Below are positions 8,530 to 17,266 of a DNA stretch of 64,000 nt, piece after piece; the stretch's first letter is position 1, and every line of letters begins with the position of its first letter. Where the stretch lies: the NCBI RefSeq assembly GCF_041729705.1, contig NZ_CP103788.1, positions 62,001 to 126,000 on the forward strand. Reading direction: 5' to 3'. The notes under the pieces were generated by a model that was not told the DNA's origin, did not search any database, and was given only the letters and a program-made list of their open reading frames with translations. The position numbers and the translations under genes are program-made. The DNA is from Candidatus Phytoplasma solani. Its GTDB lineage: Bacteria > Bacillota_I > Bacilli_A > Acholeplasmatales > Acholeplasmataceae.

Positions 8530-10287
8530 ATGAATCATAAAATGAAAAAAATATTATTATTAGGACTAAGTTTAAATTTATTGCATTTTTTCTTTTGGAT
8601 ATCTTGTTATATTTTGAATTGTAGCTTGGTTTCTTTGAAAAAAAAGAAAATTGCTCCTAGTTTTCAAGTAGTTGCAGCTGTATCAGATAATCAAAACTTA
8701 GATGATAATTCAACCCAAAAACTACAAGCAATCAAAGAGGACATAGAAAAAACCAGAGAAACAAGAAATAAAGTTGAGTCATTAGTCAAAGATAATCAAC
8801 GTTTAACTACTTTTTTAAATGAAAAAACGGATTGGCAAACAGTCGAAGATAATTTTCAAAAACAACAAAATTCATATAAAGAATTAGAAAATAAATTAAA
8901 AGAAAAACAAAGCAATGAATCTCAAAGTTGGTTGTCATCGTTATGGCAAGTAGGTAAAAAAGCAGTAAATCTTGTTATCCCTCAGAACATTAAAGATCAA
9001 ATCACGAATTGGTGGTCAGGTGTTCCCTCTGGGTTAGCTCAAAAATATGAAGCTATATTCCAAAAAGTTCAAGAGGAAAAAACAAACTTAGAACAACAAG
9101 CAAACGAAAAAAAAACACAAATAACTTCTCTAAACCAAAAATTACAAGAAATAGATGATATTAAAACTCAAATTAATACATTAATGAATGTTGATAGTTT
9201 AACTGAAGTTAGCGATAATCAAAAATTAATAAACTGCTTTTTAAATGAAAATACAATGTGGAAAGAAGCTGAAAAAACATATCAACAAATCAAAACTCAT
9301 CAAAATAACGAAGAATTGCAACAAGCTTTAACACTGCTAGAACCTTGCCAAACTTGGTGGCAGTGGATTTCTGGTTCCTCTAATCCATCTTTAAAAGAAG
9401 TTTATCAAAAGGTATTTACCCAAGTTCAAGAGGAAAAAACAAACTTAGAACAACAAGCAAACGAAAAAAAAACACAAATAACTTCTCTAAACCAAAAATT
9501 ACAAGAAATAGATGATATTAAAACTCAAATTAATACATTAATGAATGTTGATAGTTTAACTGAAGTTAGCGATAATCAAAAATTAATAAACTGCTTTTTA
9601 AATGAAAATACAATGTGGAAAGAAGCTGAAAAAACATATCAACAAATCAAAACTCATCAAAATAACGAAGAATTGCAACAAGCTTTAACACTGCTAGAAC
9701 CTTGCCAAACTTGGTGGCAGTGGATTTCTGGTTCCTCTAATCCATCTTTAAAAGAAGTTTATCAAAAAATTTTAGACGACATTAACTCTAAAATTAAAGA
9801 ACTTAAAGAATTAACACTAAAAATAAAAAAACCAAATGCATCAACAAAAGACAAAAAAAGCTGGTGGTCTAAAATCAATAACTTTTGGCCATCTGTATCA
9901 GGAATCGAAGAATCACCTTCTATCCCAGAAAAAAACCAATTAGAAGAAGGTTCATATTTAAAAAAATTTTTCAACAATCATCCTTTTATTACTAAAGTTT
10001 TAGCCATGGTTTTGGGAGAAAAAGAAAAAGATCTACCTACTATAGTCGACAATCTAGCTAAAGATATTTTTGAAGTTTCAGGAGGTCAAGTTAGATCAGA
10101 GGTTGAAAAAGCGGAAAAAGGAATTCGAGAAAAAATTAAAGAAGCTTTTAAAAAGAAAGTTGCAATGATCATCATTATATCTGTTGCTTGCGCTACTTTA
10201 GTTGTAACAATGCTTTTTTGGCTCATCACTCGCAAAAAGAAAATCAAAACTATCACTAAAACAAATTGCACCAAAACTAAAAAATAA
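8530..10287 (+). CDS. Membrane-anchored coiled-coil protein with perfect 119-aa tandem repeat
   Basis: Function not recognised. The chosen ATG (MNHKMKKIL) follows AGGAAAA; the frame is open upstream to 8476. A signal/anchor segment (about residues 5-32) leads to a large extracytoplasmic region rich in Glu, Gln, Lys and Asn with heptad-like coiled coils, and a C-terminal membrane segment (about 548-570) ends in a basic cytoplasmic tail. Two copies of a 119-residue unit (VQEEKTNLEQQ ... SLKEVYQK) are encoded by adjacent 357-bp repeats that look identical at DNA level. Tryptophan clusters (CQTWWQWISG) recur in each unit. An adhesin- or scaffold-like surface role is a guess. It lies just upstream of a broken ABC-ATPase gene, like the secreted-protein cassettes near 55-60 kb. 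Confidence 0.75.
   Translation: MNHKMKKILLLGLSLNLLHFFFWISCYILNCSLVSLKKKKIAPSFQVVAAVSDNQNLDDNSTQKLQAIKEDIEKTRETRNKVESLVKDNQRLTTFLNEKTDWQTVEDNFQKQQNSYKELENKLKEKQSNESQSWLSSLWQVGKKAVNLVIPQNIKDQITNWWSGVPSGLAQKYEAIFQKVQEEKTNLEQQANEKKTQITSLNQKLQEIDDIKTQINTLMNVDSLTEVSDNQKLINCFLNENTMWKEAEKTYQQIKTHQNNEELQQALTLLEPCQTWWQWISGSSNPSLKEVYQKVFTQVQEEKTNLEQQANEKKTQITSLNQKLQEIDDIKTQINTLMNVDSLTEVSDNQKLINCFLNENTMWKEAEKTYQQIKTHQNNEELQQALTLLEPCQTWWQWISGSSNPSLKEVYQKILDDINSKIKELKELTLKIKKPNASTKDKKSWWSKINNFWPSVSGIEESPSIPEKNQLEEGSYLKKFFNNHPFITKVLAMVLGEKEKDLPTIVDNLAKDIFEVSGGQVRSEVEKAEKGIREKIKEAFKKKVAMIIIISVACATLVVTMLFWLITRKKKIKTITKTNCTKTKK
9067..9769 (+). repeat. Perfect 357-bp in-frame direct repeat
   Basis: Unit 1 spans 9067-9423 and unit 2 begins at 9424. 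All compared lines are identical for about 340 bp. The period is a multiple of three, so unit number can change without breaking the frame. Confidence 0.9.
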
Positions 10288-10436
10288 TATTAAAAAGTTA
10301 AAATCATTTTATGATTAAAATCAGACATTTATTCAAAACTTTTGCCAATATCTTTGTTTTAAAAATGACATTTCTTTTAAATTGCCCGAAAAGGGCTTAT
10401 TTTTTCTAACTGGTAAATCTGGTTCTAAGAAAGTCT

Positions 10437-10791
10437 GCACTGTTATAAAAAAGTGTAAATGAATTAATTTTTAATACCTAAATAGGCTAGTTTTTGCAAC
10501 TAGTCTTTTTTTATTTTTAAGAAAAAAAGCATTTTAAATAAATGATTTTTCAACAATCATCTAAAACTCTATAAAAAATTTTTTTGACACAGCTTCGTAA
10601 AAAAATGAAAAAAATTGGTAACCTTTTAGGAAATATTGTGCCTTATAATGTGAAAGTAATCATTGTTTTATCTTTTTTTGCCCCAACTTATTGAATTTTT
10701 GTTTAAAATATAAAAAAATAATAAATAAAAACAAAAAAAATAGCCTATTAAAAATGCGTCTCAAAACATTTATAATTTTTTATAACACCCC
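10437..10791 (+). mobile_element. MITE-like TIR element, copy 1 (355 bp)
   Basis: Bounded by GCACTGTTATAAAAAAGTGT and, inverted, ATTTTTTATAACACCCC. The interior carries a GGCTAGTTTTTGCAACTAGTC hairpin with T-run (a terminator), a second inverted stretch (AAATGATTTTTCAACAATCAT) and no ORF. It sits inside the ABC-ATPase relic. Very similar copies are at 25199, 39839 (inverted) and 60085 (expanded), and a 40-bp collapsed copy at 42318. Confidence 0.8.
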
Positions 10792-11098
10792 ATACAACCA
10801 CAACAATTAGATGCTTATTATAACTATTTTGTAGGTTTTGTTTTTCCAGAATATAATTTATTAAACAATTTGATTGTTTTTGAAAATATTAAAATAGCTT
10901 GTGAATTCCAGGCCAAAAAATTTTAATAATGAACATATCTATGAAATCTTACAAGAAGTTAATTTGCAAGATTTAGCCACTAGATACCTTTATTAACTGT
11001 CTTTGATGAACAAAAAAACAAAGAGTCGGTATCGCTCGCACCCCACCGGACCAAAAAACGAAACCACCTAAAAACAAAAAATAAATCCACAAAAAAAC

Positions 11099-11144
11099 AA
11101 GCTAAATTGTTTATTAAATTAAAATAAACAGTTTAGCTTTTTTT
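11099..11144 (+). terminator. Strong hairpin plus T-run upstream of the coiled-coil ORF
   Basis: AAGCTAAATTGTTTATT pairs with AATAAACAGTTTAGCTT, followed by a T-run. It lies only about 30 bp before the ATG at 11177, so it may act as an attenuator or block read-through into the module. The same hairpin precedes the ORF copy at 42924, and a similar one is at 62661. Confidence 0.75.
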
Positions 11145-11176
11145 GTTTTCTAAACTGTGGAAAGGAGAAAAAAATA

Positions 11177-11371
11177 ATGAAAAATCAAATTGAAGAATTA
11201 GAAAAAAATTTGCAAATCCTTACAGCCAAGGAGCGCGAAAACATAAATTATTCGAAAAAATTCGCACGTTGGGCGGAAGAATATAAATTCGAGGCACAAA
11301 AAGTCAAAATCAAGGCAAAAACAATAAAAACTAAAATAGAAGCATTAAAAAACCAATTAAACCAAGAATAA
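11177..11371 (+). CDS. Small coiled-coil protein of IS3 module (64 aa)
   Basis: Lys/Glu-rich, predicted to be one continuous amphipathic helix; no membrane segment or known domain. Strong ribosome-binding site GGAAAGGAG ahead of the ATG. The first 30 residues and the last 20 (KIEALKNQLNQE) resemble the N-terminal coiled coil of the downstream transposase (KIEKLKNELNQ), suggesting the two derive from one ancestor. A nearly identical copy (one Arg-to-Cys change, ARWAEE to ACWAEE) is at 42924-43118. A role in transposase oligomerisation is conceivable but unproven. Confidence 0.65.
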   Translation: MKNQIEELEKNLQILTAKERENINYSKKFARWAEEYKFEAQKVKIKAKTIKTKIEALKNQLNQE

Positions 11372-11401
11372 ATAAAAATATCCAAAAAAGGGAAACAAAC
11401 A

Positions 11402-12829
11402 ATGAAAACAAATATTGAAAATGAAATTAAAGAATTAAAAAAAGAATTTCAATTATCCAACAAAGAGATACGCGAAAGCATAACTAAAGCGAAATCATGT
11501 ATGTATTGGGCGCAAGAATACACAGCTAGGGCAGAAGAAGAAGACTTAACCAACATAAAAGAAGCAGAAGAAAACGCAACTTGGGGACAAGCGCATTTAA
11601 AAGTGGCAAGAATGTTAGTAAATAAGACGCAAGAATTAAAAGCAAAAATAGAAAAACTAAAAAATGAATTAAACCAAATTCATTGTCAAAAAATAATTGA
11701 AAAATTAGAAATTAAAAATATTTCACAAGTTTATGACTGGGTTAGAAAGTATAATAGCGACCCTGAAGGAGAATTAGACAACTTAAAACCTAAAAAAAAG
11801 GCCATATCACAAGAAGATGAGGACTTATTACAAGCTTTAAAGAAAGAAACGACAAAACTATTCAAAAACCGCCTTGAAAAACGCGATTTTTACTTAAAAA
11901 TCATTCAAAAATACTCTCAATCTTTGTCTCTTAATCAAATATTAAAAAAACTACAAATACATAAAAGCACTTATTATCGGTGGCTTTTGCAAAATAAAAA
12001 ATTCGCCACTAATCAACCCTTAGAAAAAGCCATTTATAAAATGTGTTATCAATACGCTTTTGTGGCAAACCATATCCCTATTATGAGATTAGGATACCGT
12101 CGTATTTGGTTTAAAATGAAAAAAGCAGGCTTTAAAGTATCACGCTTAACAGTTTTAAAAATTATGAATAAATTAAACTTGTTATCACGGATGCAAAAAA
12201 CCAAGTCAAAACATTTTCAAGTCAAAGCCGAACAAAGAAAAATCACATTTCAAAATAAATTAAATAATAATTTTTACGCCTCAAAACCTTTACAAAAGAT
12301 TTGTACTGACATTACTTATATTATTATGCCAAACGGCGCTAAGGTTTATTTATCAGCTATTTTAGATTTACATACAAGAGAAATAATTAGCTTTAATTTA
12401 TCTCAAAAACAAGACATTAATTTTGTTATGCAAACATTATCAAAAATACCTTTTTCTAATGGTTGTATTCATCACAGCGATCAGGGCACCGTTTACACCT
12501 CCAAAGAATACATGACAGCGGTTAAAGATAAAGGCATGATTGCTAGTTTTTCCAAAAAAGGCACACCATCAAATAACGCATGTATAGAGGCCTTTTGGTC
12601 TAATTTTAAACGCGAGACTATTAATTTAATTAGGAAAAAAGATTTAAGTTTTGACAAAGTGAAAGAAATTATTACTTCATATATTCATTTTTATAACTAT
12701 GAACGTGAAATGCAAGTGTTAGATGGGATGGCGCCCCTTGAATATAAAAATTATTATCAAAAAAACCCTGATTTAAAACCATTTATTATTAAACCCCAAC
12801 GAAAAAAAATGAGACGTTATTACCAATAA
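11402..12829 (+). CDS. IS3-family transposase with N-terminal coiled-coil, single-frame OrfAB fusion
   Basis: DDE transposase of 475 aa in one frame. Residues 1-95 form a Lys/Glu-rich coiled coil like the preceding small protein. Residues 95-140 (KIIEKLEIKNISQVYDWVRKY) are the end of a typical OrfA helix-turn-helix. HTH_21 lies about 180-290 and the rve core about 300-450, with TDITYI, HSDQGT and the Glu of NACIEAFW as catalytic acids, and a normal tail (YNYEREMQVLDGMAPLEY). The usual IS3 -1 frameshift is absent, and the OrfA N-terminus is replaced by the coiled coil. Start preceded by AAAGGGAAAC. Confidence 0.85.
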   Translation: MKTNIENEIKELKKEFQLSNKEIRESITKAKSCMYWAQEYTARAEEEDLTNIKEAEENATWGQAHLKVARMLVNKTQELKAKIEKLKNELNQIHCQKIIEKLEIKNISQVYDWVRKYNSDPEGELDNLKPKKKAISQEDEDLLQALKKETTKLFKNRLEKRDFYLKIIQKYSQSLSLNQILKKLQIHKSTYYRWLLQNKKFATNQPLEKAIYKMCYQYAFVANHIPIMRLGYRRIWFKMKKAGFKVSRLTVLKIMNKLNLLSRMQKTKSKHFQVKAEQRKITFQNKLNNNFYASKPLQKICTDITYIIMPNGAKVYLSAILDLHTREIISFNLSQKQDINFVMQTLSKIPFSNGCIHHSDQGTVYTSKEYMTAVKDKGMIASFSKKGTPSNNACIEAFWSNFKRETINLIRKKDLSFDKVKEIITSYIHFYNYEREMQVLDGMAPLEYKNYYQKNPDLKPFIIKPQRKKMRRYYQ

Positions 12830-12844
12830 ACCTATAATTATTAA

Positions 12845-12868
12845 CCCTTCAACCTAGAAGGGCATTTT
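12845..12868 (+). terminator. Intrinsic terminator after transposase
   Basis: CCCTTC-AACCTA-GAAGGG hairpin followed by CATTTTG, 15 bp after the transposase stop; the T-run is short. Confidence 0.6.
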
Positions 12869-12967
12869 GTGATGGTTTTTTTTATAATGATAAAAAATAT
12901 ATATAATTTAACAAAATAAGCAAAACATTTGACAAATAAAAAAAATTAAGTTATAATTTTATATAAT

Positions 12968-13098
12968 CTGATTTTGATTCTGGTATTACTATATATTATA
13001 TATTAAACATCAGAATCAGAATCTTTATATAATATTATTATTAAAAATTAATATAAAATAATATATTATAAAATATCTGATTTTGATTCTGGTATTGT
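12968..13098. repeat. Triple CTGATTTTGATTCTG repeat, one copy inverted
   Basis: CTGATTTTGATTCTGGTATT occurs at 12968 and 13077; between them CAGAATCAGAATC (13011-13023) is its inverse with one mismatch. The three pieces can form a cruciform in extremely AT-rich DNA inside the right part of the IS module. Confidence 0.7.
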
Positions 13099-13510
13099 TT
13101 TTTTCTTTTTTTAAAAAAAATCATTTTTTGTTGTTTTTTTTGTTGCTTTGTATTTTTTTTATGTTAAAATATAGGTAGTTTAATAAACACATATTTGGCT
13201 CATAAATTTGTTTCCAAGTGGTAGTTTTTTGACGTACCGGTACCCACTTTAATAAAAGAACTGAAAATGATTTTAGCTGGTGAACCAACTGGTAATTTAG
13301 ACGAAAAAACAAGTAAAATTATTTTTTGATTATTTTAAACAAATCACTTAAGAAAAACTAGTTATCATCGTTTAACACAATACCCAAAGTGTTTTTTTCA
13401 ATATACCAACTGAATTATTGAAATCTCAGATAGTAAAATCAACAACAATTTAACAAAACAAGCAACTTCAAAAAAAACCTTTTTATCAACAAAAACTTAT
13501 CGCAAATAAA

Positions 13511-14100
13511 TTATACTAAAACAGAAAGAAAAGTTTTATTTCAACAAAAAAATAATTTTTGTTACATGTAATTTTGCCCAATTCCCCCTCATCTGTCTTT
13601 TTACAATAATTCTCAAATTATCAAATTACTTCAAAATAATTCTTGTGTCACAAAACAATCAGCCCATTTGGCAACTAAAAATATTTTTCAAAATAATAAA
13701 AAACTTTACTTCAAAGCTACCTTTTCGACAAACAATACCAGTTGTTTATAATAATTTTTTAGTATTTTATTGTTTTTAAATCTTTTATATCATTAATGAA
13801 ACCTTGTTGTTTGCTTTATAGTTTTTGCTTATCCTTTTATTTTTAAATTATATAGCCATCAAAAAATACAATTAAAAAAATCTTTATCAATAAAATCCCT
13901 TAAACATTATTTTAAAAAACCAAATAAGGACTAAAAAATTATCAATTATGAAAATAATTTTAACCTATTAATTAAATTTGGTTATAATCGCTTTAAAATA
14001 AGTTAGTTTTTAAAAAAAATTACTTCTATCGCATTTTTTTAAGATAATATAATAATTTTTTTTAATAAAACTTATGATAATTATTTTATTAGTCAAGAAA
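13511..14100. other. Decayed sequence after ABC relic
   Basis: No open gene. Short plus-strand stretches such as KLPFRQTIPVVYNN (about 13710-13755) followed by hydrophobic fragments are compatible with the membrane part of the same ABC protein, by analogy with the fusion at 55679, but the match is too weak to annotate. Confidence 0.3.
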
Positions 14101-14106
14101 ATAAAA

Positions 14107-14133
14107 AACCATCATTTATTAAAAATGATGGTT
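14107..14133 (-). terminator. Terminator of the 14.1-14.8 kb gene
   Basis: AACCATCATTT/AAATGATGGTT hairpin. On the minus strand it is followed by six T, and it starts at the gene's stop codon. Confidence 0.75.
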
Positions 14134-14797
14134 AATTTTTTAATTGTTTATTTTTTTGTTGTACTAAAGCTTTATTAATATGTAAAAAATCTTCTGGATG
14201 GACATATAATATTTTATTATCGAAATTGTAATGAGTTTTTTTTGTAGAATCTTGTAAAATTTCAAATTGCATTTCTTCGACGTTACTTAATTTTTCTAAA
14301 ATTTGTCTTAAAGTTTTAGGTATTTCATCTAAAAAATCTTTTGGCTGTGAAATAGTGGTTTGTTTTTGTTGTTCTTCTAAGTCTTTTATTTTTTGTTTGA
14401 TTTCTATTTCAAAAATTTTTTGATTAAAATAAGTTTCAAGCATTTTTTGTTTCATTTCCAACAAGTCAGTTTGTGAGTTATGATGGTTTTTCCTTTCCAT
14501 CATTTCGATCAATTTTAAATTAATCAAACAATTTGAATCTAAATCCTTATTATTGATTAAAATATTAGGCAAATGATTTTGATTATCGTTGTTTTTTGTT
14601 ACCGACTGTTTTTTAGGAAGACTAAAAAAATTAGCAATCCAAAAATTAATATAATAAACAAACAATAATAATTTAATAAAACCTTTAACAAACAAAAATA
14701 TAAAAACTGGGAAAACAATTAAAACAGTACCACAAGCAATTAAGTGATAGTCACGAAAAAACGAAATCACTACTTCTAAAAAAGGCAAAACCGACAC
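14132..14797 (-). CDS. Hypothetical membrane protein with coiled-coil domain
   Basis: I do not recognise a family. Two hydrophobic segments (about residues 5-35 and 38-60) are followed by an Asn-rich linker, a charged Glu/Lys/Gln coiled coil (about 95-150) and a C-terminal cytoplasmic part. The start chosen is GTG with a weak ribosome-binding site; no better ATG exists before the membrane segments, so the start is uncertain. It is a single gene with its own terminator, facing away from the IS module and followed by the tRNA cluster. Confidence 0.6.
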   Translation of the reverse strand: MSVLPFLEVVISFFRDYHLIACGTVLIVFPVFIFLFVKGFIKLLLFVYYINFWIANFFSLPKKQSVTKNNDNQNHLPNILINNKDLDSNCLINLKLIEMMERKNHHNSQTDLLEMKQKMLETYFNQKIFEIEIKQKIKDLEEQQKQTTISQPKDFLDEIPKTLRQILEKLSNVEEMQFEILQDSTKKTHYNFDNKILYVHPEDFLHINKALVQQKNKQLKN

Positions 14798-15009
14798 ACA
14801 AATTTCTAATAAATTTAATGATACAAATTTATCATATCTACAACTTTATTTAATCAAAAAAAAGTTTAATTGTCAATCGTTAAATGAATTTTTTTTATTC
14901 GAAAATATTTTTTTGCTAAAACAAAAATAATTTTTTGATACAAATTTAAAATTATCTTTCTTTTAGTAAAAATAAATTTTATCTGTGTTTTCAAAAAGAT
15001 TAATTTAAA

Positions 15010-15084
15010 TGGCAGGGATATCAGGATTCGAACCCGAACGAGCGGTTTTGGAGACCGTTATGCTACCATTAACATCATATCCCT
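15010..15084 (-). tRNA. tRNA-Trp (CCA)
   Basis: Cloverleaf with AGGGATA/TATCCCT acceptor, anticodon loop CTCCAAA (CCA), TTCGAAT T-loop and encoded CCA end. Only a CCA anticodon is seen, consistent with UGA as stop. Confidence 0.95.
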
Positions 15085-15101
15085 GAATGAAATGGTTTTA
15101 T

Positions 15102-15183
15102 TGGTACGGGTAACAGGATTTGAACCTGCACGCTAAAGCGCTAGATCCTAAATCTAGTGCGTCTACCATTCCGCCACACCCGC
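15102..15183 (-). tRNA. tRNA-Leu (UAG)
   Basis: Class II tRNA with GCGGGTG acceptor, anticodon stem CTAGA/TCTAG around TTTAGGA (anticodon TAG), extra arm CGCTTTAGCG and encoded CCA. Confidence 0.95.
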
Positions 15184-15210
15184 TTTTAAATTTTTTATTG
15201 ATTAAAAAAA

Positions 15211-15285
15211 TGGCAGACCCAGCTGGATTTGAACCAACGAATCACGGAGTCAAAGTCCGTTGCCTTACCACTTGGCTATGGGCCT
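15211..15285 (-). tRNA. tRNA-Gln (UUG)
   Basis: AGGCCCA/TGGGTCT acceptor, anticodon loop CTTTGAC (TTG), TTCAAAT T-loop and encoded CCA. Confidence 0.95.
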
Positions 15286-15305
15286 TAATTTTAATTTATT
15301 GTTGT

Positions 15306-15382
15306 TGGGGCGGCTGATGGGAATCGAACCCACGCATATCGGCGCCACAAGCCGCCGCGTTAACCACTTCGCCACAACCGCC
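15306..15382 (-). tRNA. tRNA-His (GUG)
   Basis: Anticodon loop TTGTGGC (GTG); an extra 5' G (-1) pairs with discriminator C73, the tRNA-His hallmark; encoded CCA. The anticodon stem has a G27-A43 mismatch as I fold it. First gene of the four-tRNA run. Confidence 0.93.
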
Positions 15383-15407
15383 AACTAATAATTTAACAAC
15401 ATAAAAT

Positions 15408-15436
15408 ATTATACCTTGAAATTATAAATTTGTAAA
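15408..15436 (-). promoter_or_regulatory. Promoter of the tRNA His-Gln-Leu-Trp operon
   Basis: Minus strand: TTTACA (15436-15431), 17-nt spacer, TATAAT (15413-15408), about 25 bp before tRNA-His. No other promoter lies between the tRNAs. Confidence 0.75.
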
Positions 15437-15947
15437 ACAAAAAAGAACTTTAGAAAAACTTTTTTTCCAAAATTTTATTCATATTTATATAAAATTAAAA
15501 TAAGGGTACTAATTTTAAAATTGGCAATTGTAATATTTTTCTAATTATTTTTTTGAAATAAATAATTTGAATCCTACAAAATTCACTTTTTTAATTGCCA
15601 ATAGCTTTAATTTACTTGCTTTTTAGCTTTTTTAAAATATTTATTAATTTTTTATTTTTTTATTCAAATAATTACTGACACTTTTCATTTTTGACGTCGG
15701 TGTATTTTTTTATTGATTAAAAAAATTAAGATTTTATTTTTTTATTGATTAATAATTGGTATAATAAAAATAGTATATGGAAAATATTATAGCATATTTT
15801 TTTGCTTTATAGTTTATTTTATCAACTTCAATGTTTTTTTGCAATAAGGGCGGTTTTGGAATTACGTTTAAAAAAACATTTTTTAGGTTTAAAAATACTA
15901 AAATAAGTGGTTATATATTCTAACAAATATTTGGAAGTAGGTTTGAT
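15437..15947. other. Gene-free AT-rich spacer
   Basis: No ORF or RNA recognised. A repeated TTTTTTTATTGATTAA motif occurs twice (about 15705-15750) just before TTGGTATAATAAAAATAG, which may contribute to pgsA expression. Confidence 0.4.
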
Positions 15948-16616
15948 GTGTTCCGTTTGGTGGCTAATTTAATTACCGTTTTTCGAATTGTTTTGATTTT
16001 TTTCCTCTTGCCTTTAATGTGTTTAGAAAAAAATGAATGGCGTTTTATTCTAGCTTTTCAAATTATTTTTTTATTAGCTGCTATTACTGATTATTTTGAT
16101 GGTTATATTGCTAGAAAATACCAACAACAAACAGTTTTTGGTAAATTTTTTGATCCAATCGCTGATAAATTATTAGTTATTATTGCTCTTTTTTATTTTT
16201 GTCTTTGTCAATTTAAAGCTCAGCAACCATCACCAAAAATAGAACCTCTCCCATTCACAATTGATAAAAAATTTCTCCCTATGATTGTGATGATTATTGT
16301 AATTAGGGAGTTTTTAGTAACCGGTATTCGTTTATTGACTTCTGACAAAGGTTTTGTCATAGCTGCTTCTTTTTGGGGAAAATTAAAAACAATATTTACT
16401 TTTTTAGCTATTTTTTGTCTCTTTTTTGGTTTATATTTACCTTTTTTATCAGATTTAAATTCAGAATCACTTTCAATTATTAAACAAACATTTAATATTT
16501 TAAACTCAAGCGGAAATGTTTTTTTACTTTTAGCTATTATTTTAACCATTATCTCTGGGATTGATTATTTTTTTAAAAATTATAAAATCATTGTTAAAAA
16601 TTTTTCTCCTGAATGA
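15948..16616 (+). CDS. pgsA: CDP-diacylglycerol-glycerol-3-phosphate 3-phosphatidyltransferase
   Basis: Makes phosphatidylglycerol phosphate from CDP-diacylglycerol and glycerol-3-phosphate, the committed step of anionic phospholipid synthesis in the cell membrane. The CDP-alcohol phosphatidyltransferase signature DxxDGxxAR...G..FDPxADK is complete (DYFDGYIARKY..FGKFFDPIADKL, about residues 48-75). Four to five membrane segments follow. 222 aa is slightly longer than usual because of a hydrophilic insert (about 85-105). The start is GTG, preceded by GGAAGTAGG. It ends in TGA. Confidence 0.93.
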   Translation: MFRLVANLITVFRIVLIFFLLPLMCLEKNEWRFILAFQIIFLLAAITDYFDGYIARKYQQQTVFGKFFDPIADKLLVIIALFYFCLCQFKAQQPSPKIEPLPFTIDKKFLPMIVMIIVIREFLVTGIRLLTSDKGFVIAASFWGKLKTIFTFLAIFCLFFGLYLPFLSDLNSESLSIIKQTFNILNSSGNVFLLLAIILTIISGIDYFFKNYKIIVKNFSPE

Positions 16617-17067
16617 TGGAAAACGAAATCTTTTTTTAATTGGTTTTGCCAAAATCATCATTAAGAACTGAAAAAATTAAATATTAGTTAAAAAAGTTAC
16701 TTATCATCAATCAAATGATCATAAAGATACTCATTATTCAAAATATATTACTTCTTGAAGTTATTTTATAATTGTTTATTTCATAAAATAACTTAATTCT
16801 CAAAATAGCGTACAAAATAACCAAAAAATAAGTGGCGCAAACATTTTTGTCCCTTATCCCTATTTTTTTTATTTGAGCCTGTTATTTTTTATTTTTACAA
16901 GTTGAAATTTAAATTTATCAAAACTAGCAAAAAAATCAAAAAATTAATATTCAGGCAAAATCTAATACTCTTGAAACCCAAAAATTAATTTTTTTAGGTT
17001 CAAACAAATTTTATAAAATCAAATCCTAAAAAATATTTTTTAACCCTCTTTTTGATTTTTTTAATGT
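16617..17067. other. Gene-free spacer with a 12-bp inverted repeat
   Basis: AAGTTATTTTAT and ATAAAATAACTT (16758-16794) form a perfect hairpin with a 13-nt loop, with no T-run, so not a typical terminator. Otherwise no gene is visible. Confidence 0.5.
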
Positions 17068-17095
17068 TTGTATTTGTCTTTTTTTATGTTATAAT
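17068..17095 (+). promoter_or_regulatory. Probable recA promoter
   Basis: TTGTAT, 16-nt spacer, TATAAT (17090-17095); 170 bp before recA. The same TTTTTTTATGTTA(T/A)AA context occurs at 2220 and 13160. No LexA-type operator was seen. Confidence 0.5.
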
Positions 17096-17266
17096 TTTAA
17101 ATAAAGTAATATTTGTTTTTAATATAATGATTTTCTTCTTTAATCTTTTTGATATATGATATTATTTATTTTTGTCATCAATAATTTCTTTTTATTCAAA
17201 AAAATGAATAGTTTTGATATTTTTTATCTTACTAGTGTTAAAAAAGTTCAAAGGAAAAAGTAAAAT

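Larger units (their letters stand above)
11042..13246 (+). mobile_element. IS3-type module inserted in ABC gene
   Basis: The boundaries are inferred from the interrupted ABC gene: GIAR-coding sequence stops at 11041 and LIKELK-coding sequence resumes at about 13247. The left part (CCCACCGG... to about 11396) recurs at 42789-43145 and, degenerate and inverted, at 40185-40346. It holds a 64-aa coiled-coil ORF and a fused transposase. Right part (13132-13245) resembles 2195-2310. No clear terminal inverted repeats or target duplication were found. Confidence 0.6.
10311..13510 (+). pseudogene. ABC-transporter ATPase gene split by two mobile elements
   Basis: Three pieces of one gene remain in order. 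Piece 1 (10311-10436): MIKIRHLFKTF..., then after a frameshift KGLFFLTGKSGS, a Walker A start. Piece 2 (about 10792-11041): YFVGFVFPEYNLLNNLIVFENI (Q-loop region) and after further shifts EILQEVNLQDLA and KQRVGIAR (signature end). Piece 3 (13247 onward): LIKELKMILAGEPTGNLDEKTSK (Walker B/D-loop; Asp changed to Gly), then decayed IIEISDSKI. A MITE-like element interrupts pieces 1 and 2, the IS3 module pieces 2 and 3. The order follows a LolD/MacB-type ATPase. Directly downstream of the coiled-coil gene, it was probably its operon partner. Confidence 0.75.

Noticed and set aside
8530-8700. Lipoprotein signal in the coiled-coil protein
   Set aside because: Cysteines in ISCYILNCSL lie inside the hydrophobic core but lack a small residue at -1 and a proper lipobox.
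15120-15317. 65-aa plus-strand ORF
   Set aside because: It lies across the tRNA-Leu, tRNA-Gln and tRNA-His genes on the opposite strand.
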